Shown piece after piece: positions 17,019 to 24,408 of a stretch of 42,267 nucleotides of DNA. The DNA is from Hellea sp. GTDB taxonomy: Bacteria > Pseudomonadota > Alphaproteobacteria > Caulobacterales > Maricaulaceae. The DNA lies in NCBI GenBank assembly GCA_020630275.1, contig JAHDBU010000002.1, forward strand, positions 18,708 through 60,974. Reading direction: 5' to 3'. Position 1 is the first letter of the stretch. Each line of letters starts with the position of its first letter. Below the pieces are notes generated by a model, which was given only the letters and a program-made list of their open reading frames with translations, did not search any database and was not told the origin of the DNA. Position numbers and translations under genes: made by a program.

Positions 17019-17476
17019 TAGTGATGATCCTCACTGCTATGATCGTCAGCATGATGATCGTCTTGTTTTGTGTAATCTCCGCTAATCTCTGCGGCGGTTG
17101 GAATTTTATACTTACCAAGAAGCGGCTTGAGACCAGCCTGATAGGCCGCATTGGCCACCGCATGGGTCGCTGTCGGACTCGTTAATAGAAGGAAGATAGA
17201 AACAAATAGGAATTTTAGGCTTAGCTGAGTAAAGCCCTCTTGAATAATCAGTCCCAATAAAATTAACTCGGCCCCCAAAGTGTCTGTCATACCGGCCGCG
17301 TGAAGGCGCGTAAAAAAGTCCGGCAGGCGCAAAACGCCCAGAGTCCCACCCAGCACGAAAAACAGACCAATCACCATACTGGCGACCGCAAGTCCATTCC
17401 GAAGGAGGGGTAAGATTTCCGGCACATAATTAGCCGCTTGAACTGTCTCCGCAGCGAGGATCAACATGTACGTCAT
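17018..17476 (-). CDS. mrpG: Cation:proton antiporter subunit G with His/Asp-rich C-terminus
   Basis: 152 residues, three membrane helices. GTLGVLRLPDFFTRLHAAGMTDTLG (24 or so residues near 45-70) is the MrpG/MnhG signature. Unlike standard MrpG the protein ends in a tail rich in Asp and His (DDHHADDHSSEDHH). The ATG at 17476 overlaps the mrpF stop by four bases; an ATG at 17467 is also possible. The stop overlaps the next start by one base. Confidence 0.9.
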   Translation of the reverse strand: MTYMLILAAETVQAANYVPEILPLLRNGLAVASMVIGLFFVLGGTLGVLRLPDFFTRLHAAGMTDTLGAELILLGLIIQEGFTQLSLKFLFVSIFLLLTSPTATHAVANAAYQAGLKPLLGKYKIPTAAEISGDYTKQDDHHADDHSSEDHH

Positions 17477-17796
17477 TCCGCGGCTCCGTCTCTATCGGTG
17501 ATATGAGACTCCAGCAAAGATACATCCAGGGCTCGGTAGCGGAAGAATTTTAGAACCGCTATAGTCGCAATAAAATTCATCAGCGCATATAACAGAGCAA
17601 TATCTACCCCATCAGGACGATCAATCACCAAACAGAACACACACAGGAACAAGACCGTTTTGGTCCCAAATGAATTCACCGCCAATAAGCGGTCATAAAG
17701 AGTCGGTCCAAGCAAAAGCCGTCCCAGCATCATTGCCATGCTAATTAGCAAGAACAGAGCAACCCCAAGGTTTGCGTAGCTCATGAAGTATTCCAT
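17473..17796 (-). CDS. mrpF: Cation:proton antiporter subunit F
   Basis: 107 residues with three membrane helices. LLLGPTLYDRLLAVNSFGTKTV is the usual MrpF/MnhF pattern. It is a small membrane subunit that packs beside MrpE and MrpG. The ATG overlaps the TGA of mrpE. Confidence 0.92.
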   Translation of the reverse strand: MEYFMSYANLGVALFLLISMAMMLGRLLLGPTLYDRLLAVNSFGTKTVLFLCVFCLVIDRPDGVDIALLYALMNFIATIAVLKFFRYRALDVSLLESHITDRDGAAE

Positions 17797-18302
17797 CAGC
17801 TTCCGTCCTCCAATGGTCTTTCGCGGGTTTCACCGACCGCCCATGCTGCTCGCTCGGCCATAGCCTTAAAATCCTCCGGGTCACTCATTTCCGTCAACAA
17901 GGCATGGACTAGAATTTCGTTCTCTTCCATTTCCACAGTTACAGTGCCGGGCGTTAGTGTGATCGAATTGCCAAACATGGTTTTTCCGATTTCCGTCCGC
18001 GGCGAAGACGGAATTCTCACCATAGTCGGCGAGACCTCCATGTCTGGGCTAAGAACGGCTTTGACGACTTGCACATTGGCTTTGACAATTTCTTTGCCCA
18101 ACCAAAATAGATACACAATGGTTGGCAAAGTGAACAAGTATGGGACCGTTTCCTCGTCCAGAATTTTCATGCGGGCACACAGGGCAACCACCAAAAGAAC
18201 GGATATGACACCAAATGCCACGATAAGTGGAATCGTGTAAAAGGAGAGGGCAAACCAATAAATGGCTAATACAACTGCCAGCACCAGGCCGTAGCGCAAC
18301 AT
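17796..18302 (-). CDS. mrpE: Cation:proton antiporter subunit E, first gene of the operon
   Basis: 168 residues. Two or three N-terminal membrane helices are followed by LGKEIVKANVQVVKAVLSP and SITLTPGTVTVEMEENEILVHAL, the standard MrpE/MnhE signature, on the cytoplasmic side. The ATG at 18302 is preferred because GGAGGG lies just upstream; an in-frame GTG at 18359 falls inside an inverted repeat and lacks a ribosome site. It is the first of eleven genes running to 9854 in which every junction overlaps or is separated by at most one base. Confidence 0.92.
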   Translation of the reverse strand: MLRYGLVLAVVLAIYWFALSFYTIPLIVAFGVISVLLVVALCARMKILDEETVPYLFTLPTIVYLFWLGKEIVKANVQVVKAVLSPDMEVSPTMVRIPSSPRTEIGKTMFGNSITLTPGTVTVEMEENEILVHALLTEMSDPEDFKAMAERAAWAVGETRERPLEDGS

Positions 18303-18338
18303 TTTCCCTCCATTCCCTCTCAGGATATTGTTTATTGC

Positions 18339-18357
18339 GCGCAGGTTTACCTTGCGC
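18339..18357. promoter_or_regulatory. Inverted repeat upstream of the antiporter operon
   Basis: GCGCAGGTTTACCTTGCGC is an inverted repeat with one unpaired base; its core AGGTTTACCT is a perfect palindrome. It lies 37-55 bases before the mrpE start, in the 126-base gap after DUF2336. It could be an operator or a leader hairpin. I see no strong promoter boxes around it. Confidence 0.35.
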
Positions 18358-18428
18358 ACCCCGTCAGGCCAAGCCTAATCGGCTTAAAACTGGGGAAAAA
18401 TCGTCACATTCGGTCGTTTTCGAAGGCG

Positions 18429-19667
18429 TTAATTTACGCGAGGCTCGGGTTTGTAGCCAAAGACCAATGCAGCCGTAATCGCTGCGGCTCCATAGTCTTC
18501 TTCACGGGGAATCACACCGTCTTTAATATGGCGGAGTACATCTTCGTTCAACGACGAGGTAAGCGACCAATTCCAATAGCGCAAAACGGTCTGAGCTTTG
18601 TCCGTTGAAATTTCGTCATATGTGGAAATCGCCCGGGCTAGATCGGGAGCTATTTTGCCATTTTCGTCCTCAAGCGGTCGTTTTAAGGCTTTCCAAATTT
18701 TATATAAATAGTCTCGCTTAAGACCCGGCGCCTTACATAATATTGCAATGGCTTCGCCCGAATGATCCGTCAATATTTGAGCCCCAGTCGCCGGCTTAAT
18801 ACCAGCCATGTATGAAATTTCCTGCGTGATTTCTCGAGTCAACCCACTGGTCTCCGCGGCCTCCAAGGCAGCTTCTAAACCTTCGAAATGACTGCGATCC
18901 ATGGCCGCGCGATTTCGTTGCCTGCGTTCGATAAATTGCAGGGCCTTTCTGACGGCCGGATCAGACCACCCATTGGCAGCCGCTTTTGGGTAGAGATCGG
19001 CACAGCTATCTTGTAAAACTGAACGGGCAATTGAAAACCGCTTCAATATTTTTCGACGCATTTCTGGCTCGGCCCACCAGAACATGGTCAGTCCATGCGA
19101 CGGACGCAATTCATCACGCGTGATCAATAATTCAACATAGCGGTGATGATTTCGGCTCATACGCAAAATTCGTTGTAAAGCTGTTTCCGAGAAGTTAGCC
19201 CCTTTGTTTTGCAAAACTTTCTCGACCACGTCCTCCTCTAGAAACTCGACTAGAACATCTACAACTGCATCAGAGATTTTCCTGCGATGCGCCATAACTA
19301 GGCGGTGCTCCTTGGAGACTTTTCGACCGATTTGGATCAAATCTGAGTCAGTGAGACTTTTACTTTTTTCCAAAATGTGTCGGGCGACCGGCAACTCATC
19401 TTTTGCGAGGATAACAAGAATAGTCCGCGGTGCTTCGTTCAACATGACAATACGTTTAGCGGCACTTTCACGGAGCTCGACATCGGCCTCGCGCAATAGC
19501 TCAACCAACACGTCTCCCGCCATGTGGCGTTCTTGGGGTGCAAGCTGGCTTTCTGGAATACAAATAACATCGGCCAGTCTTTTAGCGAGCTGACGCCGGA
19601 TATCTTCCGCCTCCAATGGCTTGGCAGCAGTGGTTTCCGTCAATTCGAGAGCAGGTTGTGGCTGCAT
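18429..19667 (-). CDS. DUF2336 family protein
   Basis: 412 residues, soluble and helical. It fits the DUF2336 family of alphaproteobacteria, HEAT-like helical repeat proteins of unknown function: AGDVLVELLREADVELRESAAKRI, LAKDELPVARHILEKS, DAVVDVLVEFLEEDVVEKVLQNKGANFSETAL and LLITRDELRPSHGLTMFWWAEPEMRRKIL are characteristic. No signal peptide or membrane helix is seen. ATG at 19667 is preferred over an in-frame TTG at 19685. It precedes mrpE on the same strand by 126 bases without a visible terminator, so read-through into the antiporter operon is possible. Confidence 0.8.
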   Translation of the reverse strand: MQPQPALELTETTAAKPLEAEDIRRQLAKRLADVICIPESQLAPQERHMAGDVLVELLREADVELRESAAKRIVMLNEAPRTILVILAKDELPVARHILEKSKSLTDSDLIQIGRKVSKEHRLVMAHRRKISDAVVDVLVEFLEEDVVEKVLQNKGANFSETALQRILRMSRNHHRYVELLITRDELRPSHGLTMFWWAEPEMRRKILKRFSIARSVLQDSCADLYPKAAANGWSDPAVRKALQFIERRQRNRAAMDRSHFEGLEAALEAAETSGLTREITQEISYMAGIKPATGAQILTDHSGEAIAILCKAPGLKRDYLYKIWKALKRPLEDENGKIAPDLARAISTYDEISTDKAQTVLRYWNWSLTSSLNEDVLRHIKDGVIPREEDYGAAAITAALVFGYKPEPRVN

Positions 19668-19790
19668 TTTGTTATCTCTTTGCAAAGTTCCTGTTAAGAT
19701 AGTCAGACTTCGTTAACTAAGGGTGACCAAATTCGTCCCTTGAAATGGTAGGAACGTTTATCCGTTTTCACACCTGCGTTAGGAATATTT

Positions 19791-21893
19791 ATGCCTTTTA
19801 GTCTCTCATCAACACCGCCCTCCCCCACAAAAAAGCCCCATACAATCGAACAACTCGGCCGCAACCGAACCGATAATTATGCCTGGATGAAAGATGACAA
19901 CTGGCAGGCCGTTATGCGCGATACGTCTTTGTTGGATTCAGAAATCCGGACCTATCTCGAGGCCGAAAATGCCTATACCGAAACGGTATTGAAACCATTG
20001 GACGATCTAAAAACTCAAATATTCGAGGAGATGAAAGGCCGATTAAAAGCGGATGACGCGGACGTGCCGGCCCCCGATGGCAACTATGCTTATTATCATC
20101 GATACCGTGAAGGCGACCAACATGGGATTTATGCACGCCGACCCATTGCGGATGGCGATATCGATAAGGGGGGCAAAGAAGAAATCCTGCTTGATGCGGA
20201 TGCATTGGCCAAGGAAAATCATGGCTTCTTCGATCTTGGTAGCGTCGTCCACAGCCGGGATCACAAACGTTTGGCCTATGCCCTCGATAATAAGGGCTCA
20301 GAAAATTACGAGATTTTCCTTTGTGATCTGGCCAGTGGCAAAGTGGAGAGCTCAGGCATAGAAACCAGTACAGGGGGCGTTGTTTGGGCTGCCGACAATG
20401 CCACACTATTCTGGACCGAACGAGATGAAAACCAGAGACCTTATGCGGTGTTCCGACAAAATATTGACGGGTCTGATGATAAAACCCTGGTTTACCAGGA
20501 AAGCGATCCGGGATTTTTTGTCTCGGTCTCAGAGACCGATGCCCGCGCCTTTATCGAAATCAGCGCTCATAATCATACAACTACTGAAATCTGGTTGGTT
20601 CCCGCTGACAAGCCTGAAGGCGAACCCAAGTGTTTTTCAGAGCGGCAGAGCGGACGGGAATACAGCCTGCATGAGCAGGGCGGAAATTTCTATATTTTGA
20701 CCAATACGAATGGGGCTGTGGACTTCCAAATCATGCAGACACCTATGGATAATCCCGGCAAATGGGAGCCCTTTATCGCCCATAAACCCGGGTCTCTCAT
20801 CCTGGGCATGGAAGCCTATGAGAACCATTTGGTTTATCTCGTGCGAGAAAACGCACTGCCCCGCATTGTTATAATTGACATGAAAACGGGGGATGCCCAC
20901 GATATCGCTTTTGATGAAGAAGCCTACGGACTCGGGCTAAAAGGCGATCAGCCCTATGAAAGCCGGTGGATGCGGTTTGTATACTCCTCTCCGACCACAC
21001 CAGCACAAACCTTTGACTATGATATGGACAGCCGGGAGCGCAAACTCCGCAAAACACAAGAAATCCCCAGCGGGCATAATCCGAGTGATTATAAAACCGA
21101 ACGACTCCACATCAAAGCCCGCGATGGTGAAACTGTACCCGTTACGTTGGTTTACAAATCCGACTTAGATTTGACCCAAAAACCGCCTTGCCTACTCTAT
21201 GGTTATGGCTCTTACGGGATCACCATTGCGGCCGGTTTCCGAACCCACATTTTACCATTGGTCGACCGGGGTTTTGTCTACGCCATTGCCCATATTCGCG
21301 GTGGAATGGCCAAGGGATATCAATGGTATCTTGACGGCAAGCTGGAGAAAAAAACCAATACCTTCAACGATTTTGTCGATGTTGGGCGCGGCCTTTGTGA
21401 AAAAGGGTATACAAAGCGCGGGCATCTCTATGCTCATGGTGGATCAGCGGGAGGCCTTTTGGTCGGTGCAGCGCTCAATCAGGATACTGGGCTATGGGGC
21501 GGCGTTATTGCAGCCGTTCCTTTTGTGGATGTGCTCAACACCATGAGTGACGATTCGTTGCCCCTCACCCCGCCGGAATGGCCAGAATGGGGAAATCCTC
21601 TAACTGACGAGGCCGCCTATGACCGGATCAAAGCCTATTCGCCCTATGACAATATTTCGGACGCGGATTATCCGCCGCTCTTTATTTCTGGAGGGCTGAC
21701 AGATCCGCGCGTTACCTATTGGGAGCCGGCAAAATGGGCGGCACGTCTAAGAGATCATCAGACAGGCAACGCCCCGATCCTGCTCAAAATCAATATGGAG
21801 GCTGGACATCAAGGCGAAACAGGCCGTTATGACAGCCTAAAGGAAGCCGCGCTTGAATATGCTTTTGCTGTTGCAGCAGCGGGGTTAGATTAA
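19791..21893 (+). CDS. ptrB: Oligopeptidase B (S9A prolyl-oligopeptidase family)
   Basis: 700 residues, matching the usual length. An N-terminal seven-bladed propeller (about 70-420) covers a C-terminal alpha/beta-hydrolase domain. The catalytic serine lies in HGGSAGGLL (about residue 548), the aspartate in GGLTDPRVTYWEPAKW (about 639) and the histidine in AGHQGETGRYD (about 672). HIRGGMAKGYQWYLDGKLEKKTNTFNDF is typical of this group. It cleaves short peptides after basic residues in the cytoplasm. AGGA lies eight bases before the ATG. Its stop overlaps the convergent TPR gene. No signal peptide. Confidence 0.94.
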   Translation: MPFSLSSTPPSPTKKPHTIEQLGRNRTDNYAWMKDDNWQAVMRDTSLLDSEIRTYLEAENAYTETVLKPLDDLKTQIFEEMKGRLKADDADVPAPDGNYAYYHRYREGDQHGIYARRPIADGDIDKGGKEEILLDADALAKENHGFFDLGSVVHSRDHKRLAYALDNKGSENYEIFLCDLASGKVESSGIETSTGGVVWAADNATLFWTERDENQRPYAVFRQNIDGSDDKTLVYQESDPGFFVSVSETDARAFIEISAHNHTTTEIWLVPADKPEGEPKCFSERQSGREYSLHEQGGNFYILTNTNGAVDFQIMQTPMDNPGKWEPFIAHKPGSLILGMEAYENHLVYLVRENALPRIVIIDMKTGDAHDIAFDEEAYGLGLKGDQPYESRWMRFVYSSPTTPAQTFDYDMDSRERKLRKTQEIPSGHNPSDYKTERLHIKARDGETVPVTLVYKSDLDLTQKPPCLLYGYGSYGITIAAGFRTHILPLVDRGFVYAIAHIRGGMAKGYQWYLDGKLEKKTNTFNDFVDVGRGLCEKGYTKRGHLYAHGGSAGGLLVGAALNQDTGLWGGVIAAVPFVDVLNTMSDDSLPLTPPEWPEWGNPLTDEAAYDRIKAYSPYDNISDADYPPLFISGGLTDPRVTYWEPAKWAARLRDHQTGNAPILLKINMEAGHQGETGRYDSLKEAALEYAFAVAAAGLD

Positions 21894-22807
21894 GGCGTGA
21901 TACCGGCCTGGCGTTTAAGTTGGGTCAACTTGCTCTGATTGCCTTCGTTGCGGTCCAATCGGCCATTATTCATTTCCGTTTCCAGAATACGAGCTGCAAT
22001 ATCAAAGCGCTTATAAAATTCATGATATTGAACAAGTTTGGATAAATCTTCTTTTGAGTTCAGTAACCGCAGATCATAAAGCTTGGCATAAACCTGATAG
22101 GCTTCGAAGGTTTTATCTTGGGATGCCAGCGCACTGATTTGCAGGTCCCAGAGCTTGCGTTCCTGAGGCCATTGGGCCGTCATGGCCTGTAATATACCGA
22201 GCTGTTTATCCGGCTTGCCCAAGGTATGATAAAGATAATTCATCAAATCATAATGCTTGCGCGCCTTGGGGCTCTTTGCTGCGAACCAGCGCTCTGCCCA
22301 AGGCAAGGCCCTGTCATATTTTTCCGCCTGCACCAAGGCCTGTACCAAGGTCTCAAGATATTTGACATCCTGTCGGCCCGTTTTACGCAGCCAGTTCTCC
22401 ATCCGGCTCGCACCTGTTTCATATTGTTTAGTACGGATATAGAGCTGGGCAATCGTTAGTTCGGCATTAGTAGCGTCTGTCGGTGAAAGACCCCCTGCAG
22501 ATACTGCGTTTTCAAAATGCCGAATAGCATTTTTATAGTCCTTATCCTGATAGGTTACCTGGCCCAGCATTTGTTCGACCGTCGAAATTTCATAAGGCGA
22601 AAGACTTTTTATCTTGCGGACATCTTTGAGGCGTTTTTCCGCCTTGGAATATTTGCCATCGGCAATATAGCCCATGGCTTTTTCCATGGATTTTTTCGTC
22701 TCGACAGAGAATGTCCTAGCTTGATCTTGGGCTTGGCTGGATTGGGCTATCGCCACAGTCGCAACCCCCAATGTTAAAGCCAGAAGGACAGAACGAATAA
22801 TGCGCAT
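21890..22807 (-). CDS. Secreted TPR protein, short paralogue of the TonB-associated TPR proteins
   Basis: 305 residues with a signal peptide ending in SSQAQD, so periplasmic. TPR-type helical repeats follow (AMGYIADGKYSKAEKRLKDV, YKNAIRHFENAVSAGG, RALPWAERWFAAKSPKARKHYDLMNYLYH). It shares the order and many motifs of the 490- and 493-residue TPR proteins at 24409 and 26247, including ERKLWDLQISALASQ and ILETEMNNGR, but stops where those continue into a Cys-containing C-terminal third. Likely a partner of the TonB at 23008, which lies just upstream on the same strand. It has no cysteine-rich part. Confidence 0.75.
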   Translation of the reverse strand: MRIIRSVLLALTLGVATVAIAQSSQAQDQARTFSVETKKSMEKAMGYIADGKYSKAEKRLKDVRKIKSLSPYEISTVEQMLGQVTYQDKDYKNAIRHFENAVSAGGLSPTDATNAELTIAQLYIRTKQYETGASRMENWLRKTGRQDVKYLETLVQALVQAEKYDRALPWAERWFAAKSPKARKHYDLMNYLYHTLGKPDKQLGILQAMTAQWPQERKLWDLQISALASQDKTFEAYQVYAKLYDLRLLNSKEDLSKLVQYHEFYKRFDIAARILETEMNNGRLDRNEGNQSKLTQLKRQAGITP

Positions 22808-22917
22808 GAAAATCCCGAAAATGATTTGGTTGCACTCACGCCTCTAACAGCTTGACTGAAATCGGTCAAAGCCCCGCACTGTAATTTGTCTGAAATGTAA
22901 TCCACACATAAACAGAT

Positions 22918-22942
22918 CTGCCCGGACGGGAGATCCGGGCAG
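22918..22942 (-). terminator. Strong hairpin between TonB and TPR genes
   Basis: CTGCCCGGA and TCCGGGCAG form a perfect 9-base stem with a 7-base loop, 66 bases after the TonB stop. There is no clear T-run behind it on the minus strand, so it may be a partial terminator or an mRNA 3'-end stabiliser. Confidence 0.45.
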
Positions 22943-22946
22943 TGAG

Positions 22947-22965
22947 GGAGGTTAGACCTCCTTTT
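22947..22965 (+). terminator. Small hairpin followed by TTTT
   Basis: GGAGGT-TAG-ACCTCC followed by TTTT reads as a terminator only on the plus strand, where no gene is transcribed toward it. On the minus strand it is a hairpin carrying an AGGAGGT sequence. Purpose unclear. Confidence 0.25.
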
Positions 22966-23007
22966 CGCGAGCTTCAGGCTTTCGCCGGAAATAGAGAGCT
23001 CAGGGGA

Positions 23008-23649
23008 TTAGCTTTCCGGCAGGATACGACCGCGCTCGTCTTTGACTTGATAGGTTATCTTGGTTTCGACCCCGATCATATCAACCGGGATGCCGTCCTT
23101 GATTTTCGCCAGATATTTGAATTTGCGCGTGGCATCGATCGCATTCTTTTCAAACATTTTGTGACTGCAATGATAAGCGACGACATTGAAGGGCTTGCCA
23201 CGCGTATCCACATTAAAACGCATCCGGCAATGACCTGAAAGACCCGCTTCCAATGCACGGTTGGGAACTTTCGCCACCACGCGTTGGATTGGCTGTGCCT
23301 GCTTATCAACTGTCATTGTGTCGGCCGGCTTAATATCGATCTCCGGCCGTTCAAATTTGACCTTTTTGACCTGACTAGAGTCAATGGGTTGCTCTTTTGG
23401 TATATTAACCTTGTCCGTTTCGATGGCGGTAATACGCGGCGGAACATCGACCTGCTTATAGTCCTTTGGTTTGATAATCTTAAGAGGTGGCGGAAGCTCG
23501 GGCTGTTTGGTTTCGAGAAAGATCGCAATCGGTTCGTGTTCCTGCTCTGCTTCGAACTCGACATGAATAAGCTTGACCATAACCAAGCCCAAAGCCGTGA
23601 CCATAAAAACGGCCCCTATGGCCGGTCCGGTAATTCTGGATATCAACAT
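23008..23649 (-). CDS. tonB: Energy transducer TonB, satellite copy
   Basis: 213 residues. One N-terminal membrane helix (about 9-27), a Pro/Lys-containing periplasmic linker (QPELPPPLKIIKPKD) and a C-terminal TonB domain (about 125-213): SGHCRMRFNVDTRGKPFNVVAYHCSHKMFEK, ATRKFKYLAKIKDG, VETKITYQV. TonB carries energy from the inner-membrane ExbB-ExbD motor to outer-membrane receptors. The C-domain has two cysteines also present in the copy at 27768, suggesting a disulfide. No exbB/exbD is adjacent, so it must use the core set. The promoter region resembles that of the TPR gene at 25881. GGGAGGA stands six bases before the ATG. Confidence 0.88.
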   Translation of the reverse strand: MLISRITGPAIGAVFMVTALGLVMVKLIHVEFEAEQEHEPIAIFLETKQPELPPPLKIIKPKDYKQVDVPPRITAIETDKVNIPKEQPIDSSQVKKVKFERPEIDIKPADTMTVDKQAQPIQRVVAKVPNRALEAGLSGHCRMRFNVDTRGKPFNVVAYHCSHKMFEKNAIDATRKFKYLAKIKDGIPVDMIGVETKITYQVKDERGRILPES

Positions 23650-23654
23650 AACAT

Positions 23655-23707
23655 TCCTCCCTTAGTTAGAATAGTTATCTTATAACACAAATTGGATTAT
23701 AATGCAA
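23655..23707 (-). promoter_or_regulatory. Promoter of satellite tonB with palindrome over the -10
   Basis: -35 TTGCAT at 23707-23702, a 17-base spacer, -10 TATAAG at 23684-23679, ribosome site GGGAGGA at 23661-23655. The palindrome GTTAT-nnn-ATAAC (23674-23686) covers the -10. The same arrangement is found before the TPR gene at 25881. Confidence 0.6.
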
Positions 23708-23718
23708 TAGTATAACAT

Positions 23719-23747
23719 AAAAAAGAAAAAGCCCCCTGAAAGGAGGC
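23719..23747 (-). terminator. Rho-independent terminator of the DoxX gene
   Basis: On the minus strand GCCTCCT-TTC-AGGGGGC (23747-23731, one mismatched pair) is followed by TTTTTCTTTTTT. It lies 26 bases after the DoxX stop and just upstream of the satellite tonB promoter. Confidence 0.75.
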
Positions 23748-23773
23748 CTTGCTCTAGTATATTTGACAGTTCC

Positions 23774-24259
23774 TTAGACGATCGGTGGCCCAAATAATGC
23801 CTCTTTGATTTTGCCTAGACCAAACGCCAGTTCCTTACGGTTTAAGAAAAGAAGTGCAGCGCAGCTCAACCAGACTCCACAAGCCATAACAAACAGTAGT
23901 CCGCCATCATTATTCGGATCGATTCCCAATGGTGTCATCGTGTGGAAAAAGATGGCTCCCGTCATGATACATAGTCCCAGCAAAGCACCAAAAGCCTGAA
24001 GCCGACGGAAACGGGGCAATATACCCAAAAGCAACATGACAGAGGCGATAAACTCTGCGCCACCAATCACATATTGGGAAAACAGCCCTGATTGTGCAAA
24101 CAAGCCCTCGGCCCCAAAGCTGGCAGCCCAAGCATCGAGCTTCCCAAAAATAGTTTGGGTATTTGGATGATTGGTGAACTTGAACCGCAGACTATCCAGA
24201 AAAATTATACTACAATAAATAGCCAGGACAGCTGGCAAAAAACGCACAAATTTATTCAT
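23774..24259 (-). CDS. DoxX-like four-helix membrane protein
   Basis: 161 residues with four membrane helices. The pattern of a first helix with FLDSLRFKFTNHPNTQTIFGKLDAW, then YVIGGAEFIASVMLLLGILPRFRRLQAFGALLGLCIMTGAIFFH, fits the DoxX/DoxD-like inner-membrane family, whose roles range from redox stress to solvent exposure. The exact function is unknown. It stands alone between a promoter/operator region (24264-24319) and its own terminator (23719-23747), inside the block of TonB-related genes. Confidence 0.75.
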   Translation of the reverse strand: MNKFVRFLPAVLAIYCSIIFLDSLRFKFTNHPNTQTIFGKLDAWAASFGAEGLFAQSGLFSQYVIGGAEFIASVMLLLGILPRFRRLQAFGALLGLCIMTGAIFFHTMTPLGIDPNNDGGLLFVMACGVWLSCAALLFLNRKELAFGLGKIKEALFGPPIV

Positions 24260-24263
24260 AAAT

Positions 24264-24293
24264 ATGGCCCCTTAAAAATCTCGTTGGGGCCAT
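24264..24293. promoter_or_regulatory. Dyad over the transcription start of the DoxX gene
   Basis: ATGGCCCC and GGGGCCAT form perfect 8-base arms 14 bases apart, ending four bases from the DoxX start codon. One arm touches the -10 box; the other overlaps the AAGGGG ribosome site. Because transcription should start within the loop, it is more likely a DNA operator than an RNA hairpin. Confidence 0.45.
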
Positions 24294-24319
24294 TCTAATC
24301 TATCGGTCTGTTATTACAA
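24292..24319 (-). promoter_or_regulatory. Promoter of the DoxX gene
   Basis: -35 TTGTAA at 24319-24314, 16-base spacer, -10 TAGAAT at 24297-24292 on the minus strand. Confidence 0.5.
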
Positions 24320-24408
24320 TCCGGTTTCCATAGGTCATCCCCAGGCATTGCCCGATGCCAGCCGTAGCACTGTAATCTGAGCCGATGTCATTGGGCTTTA
24401 CGATGCGG

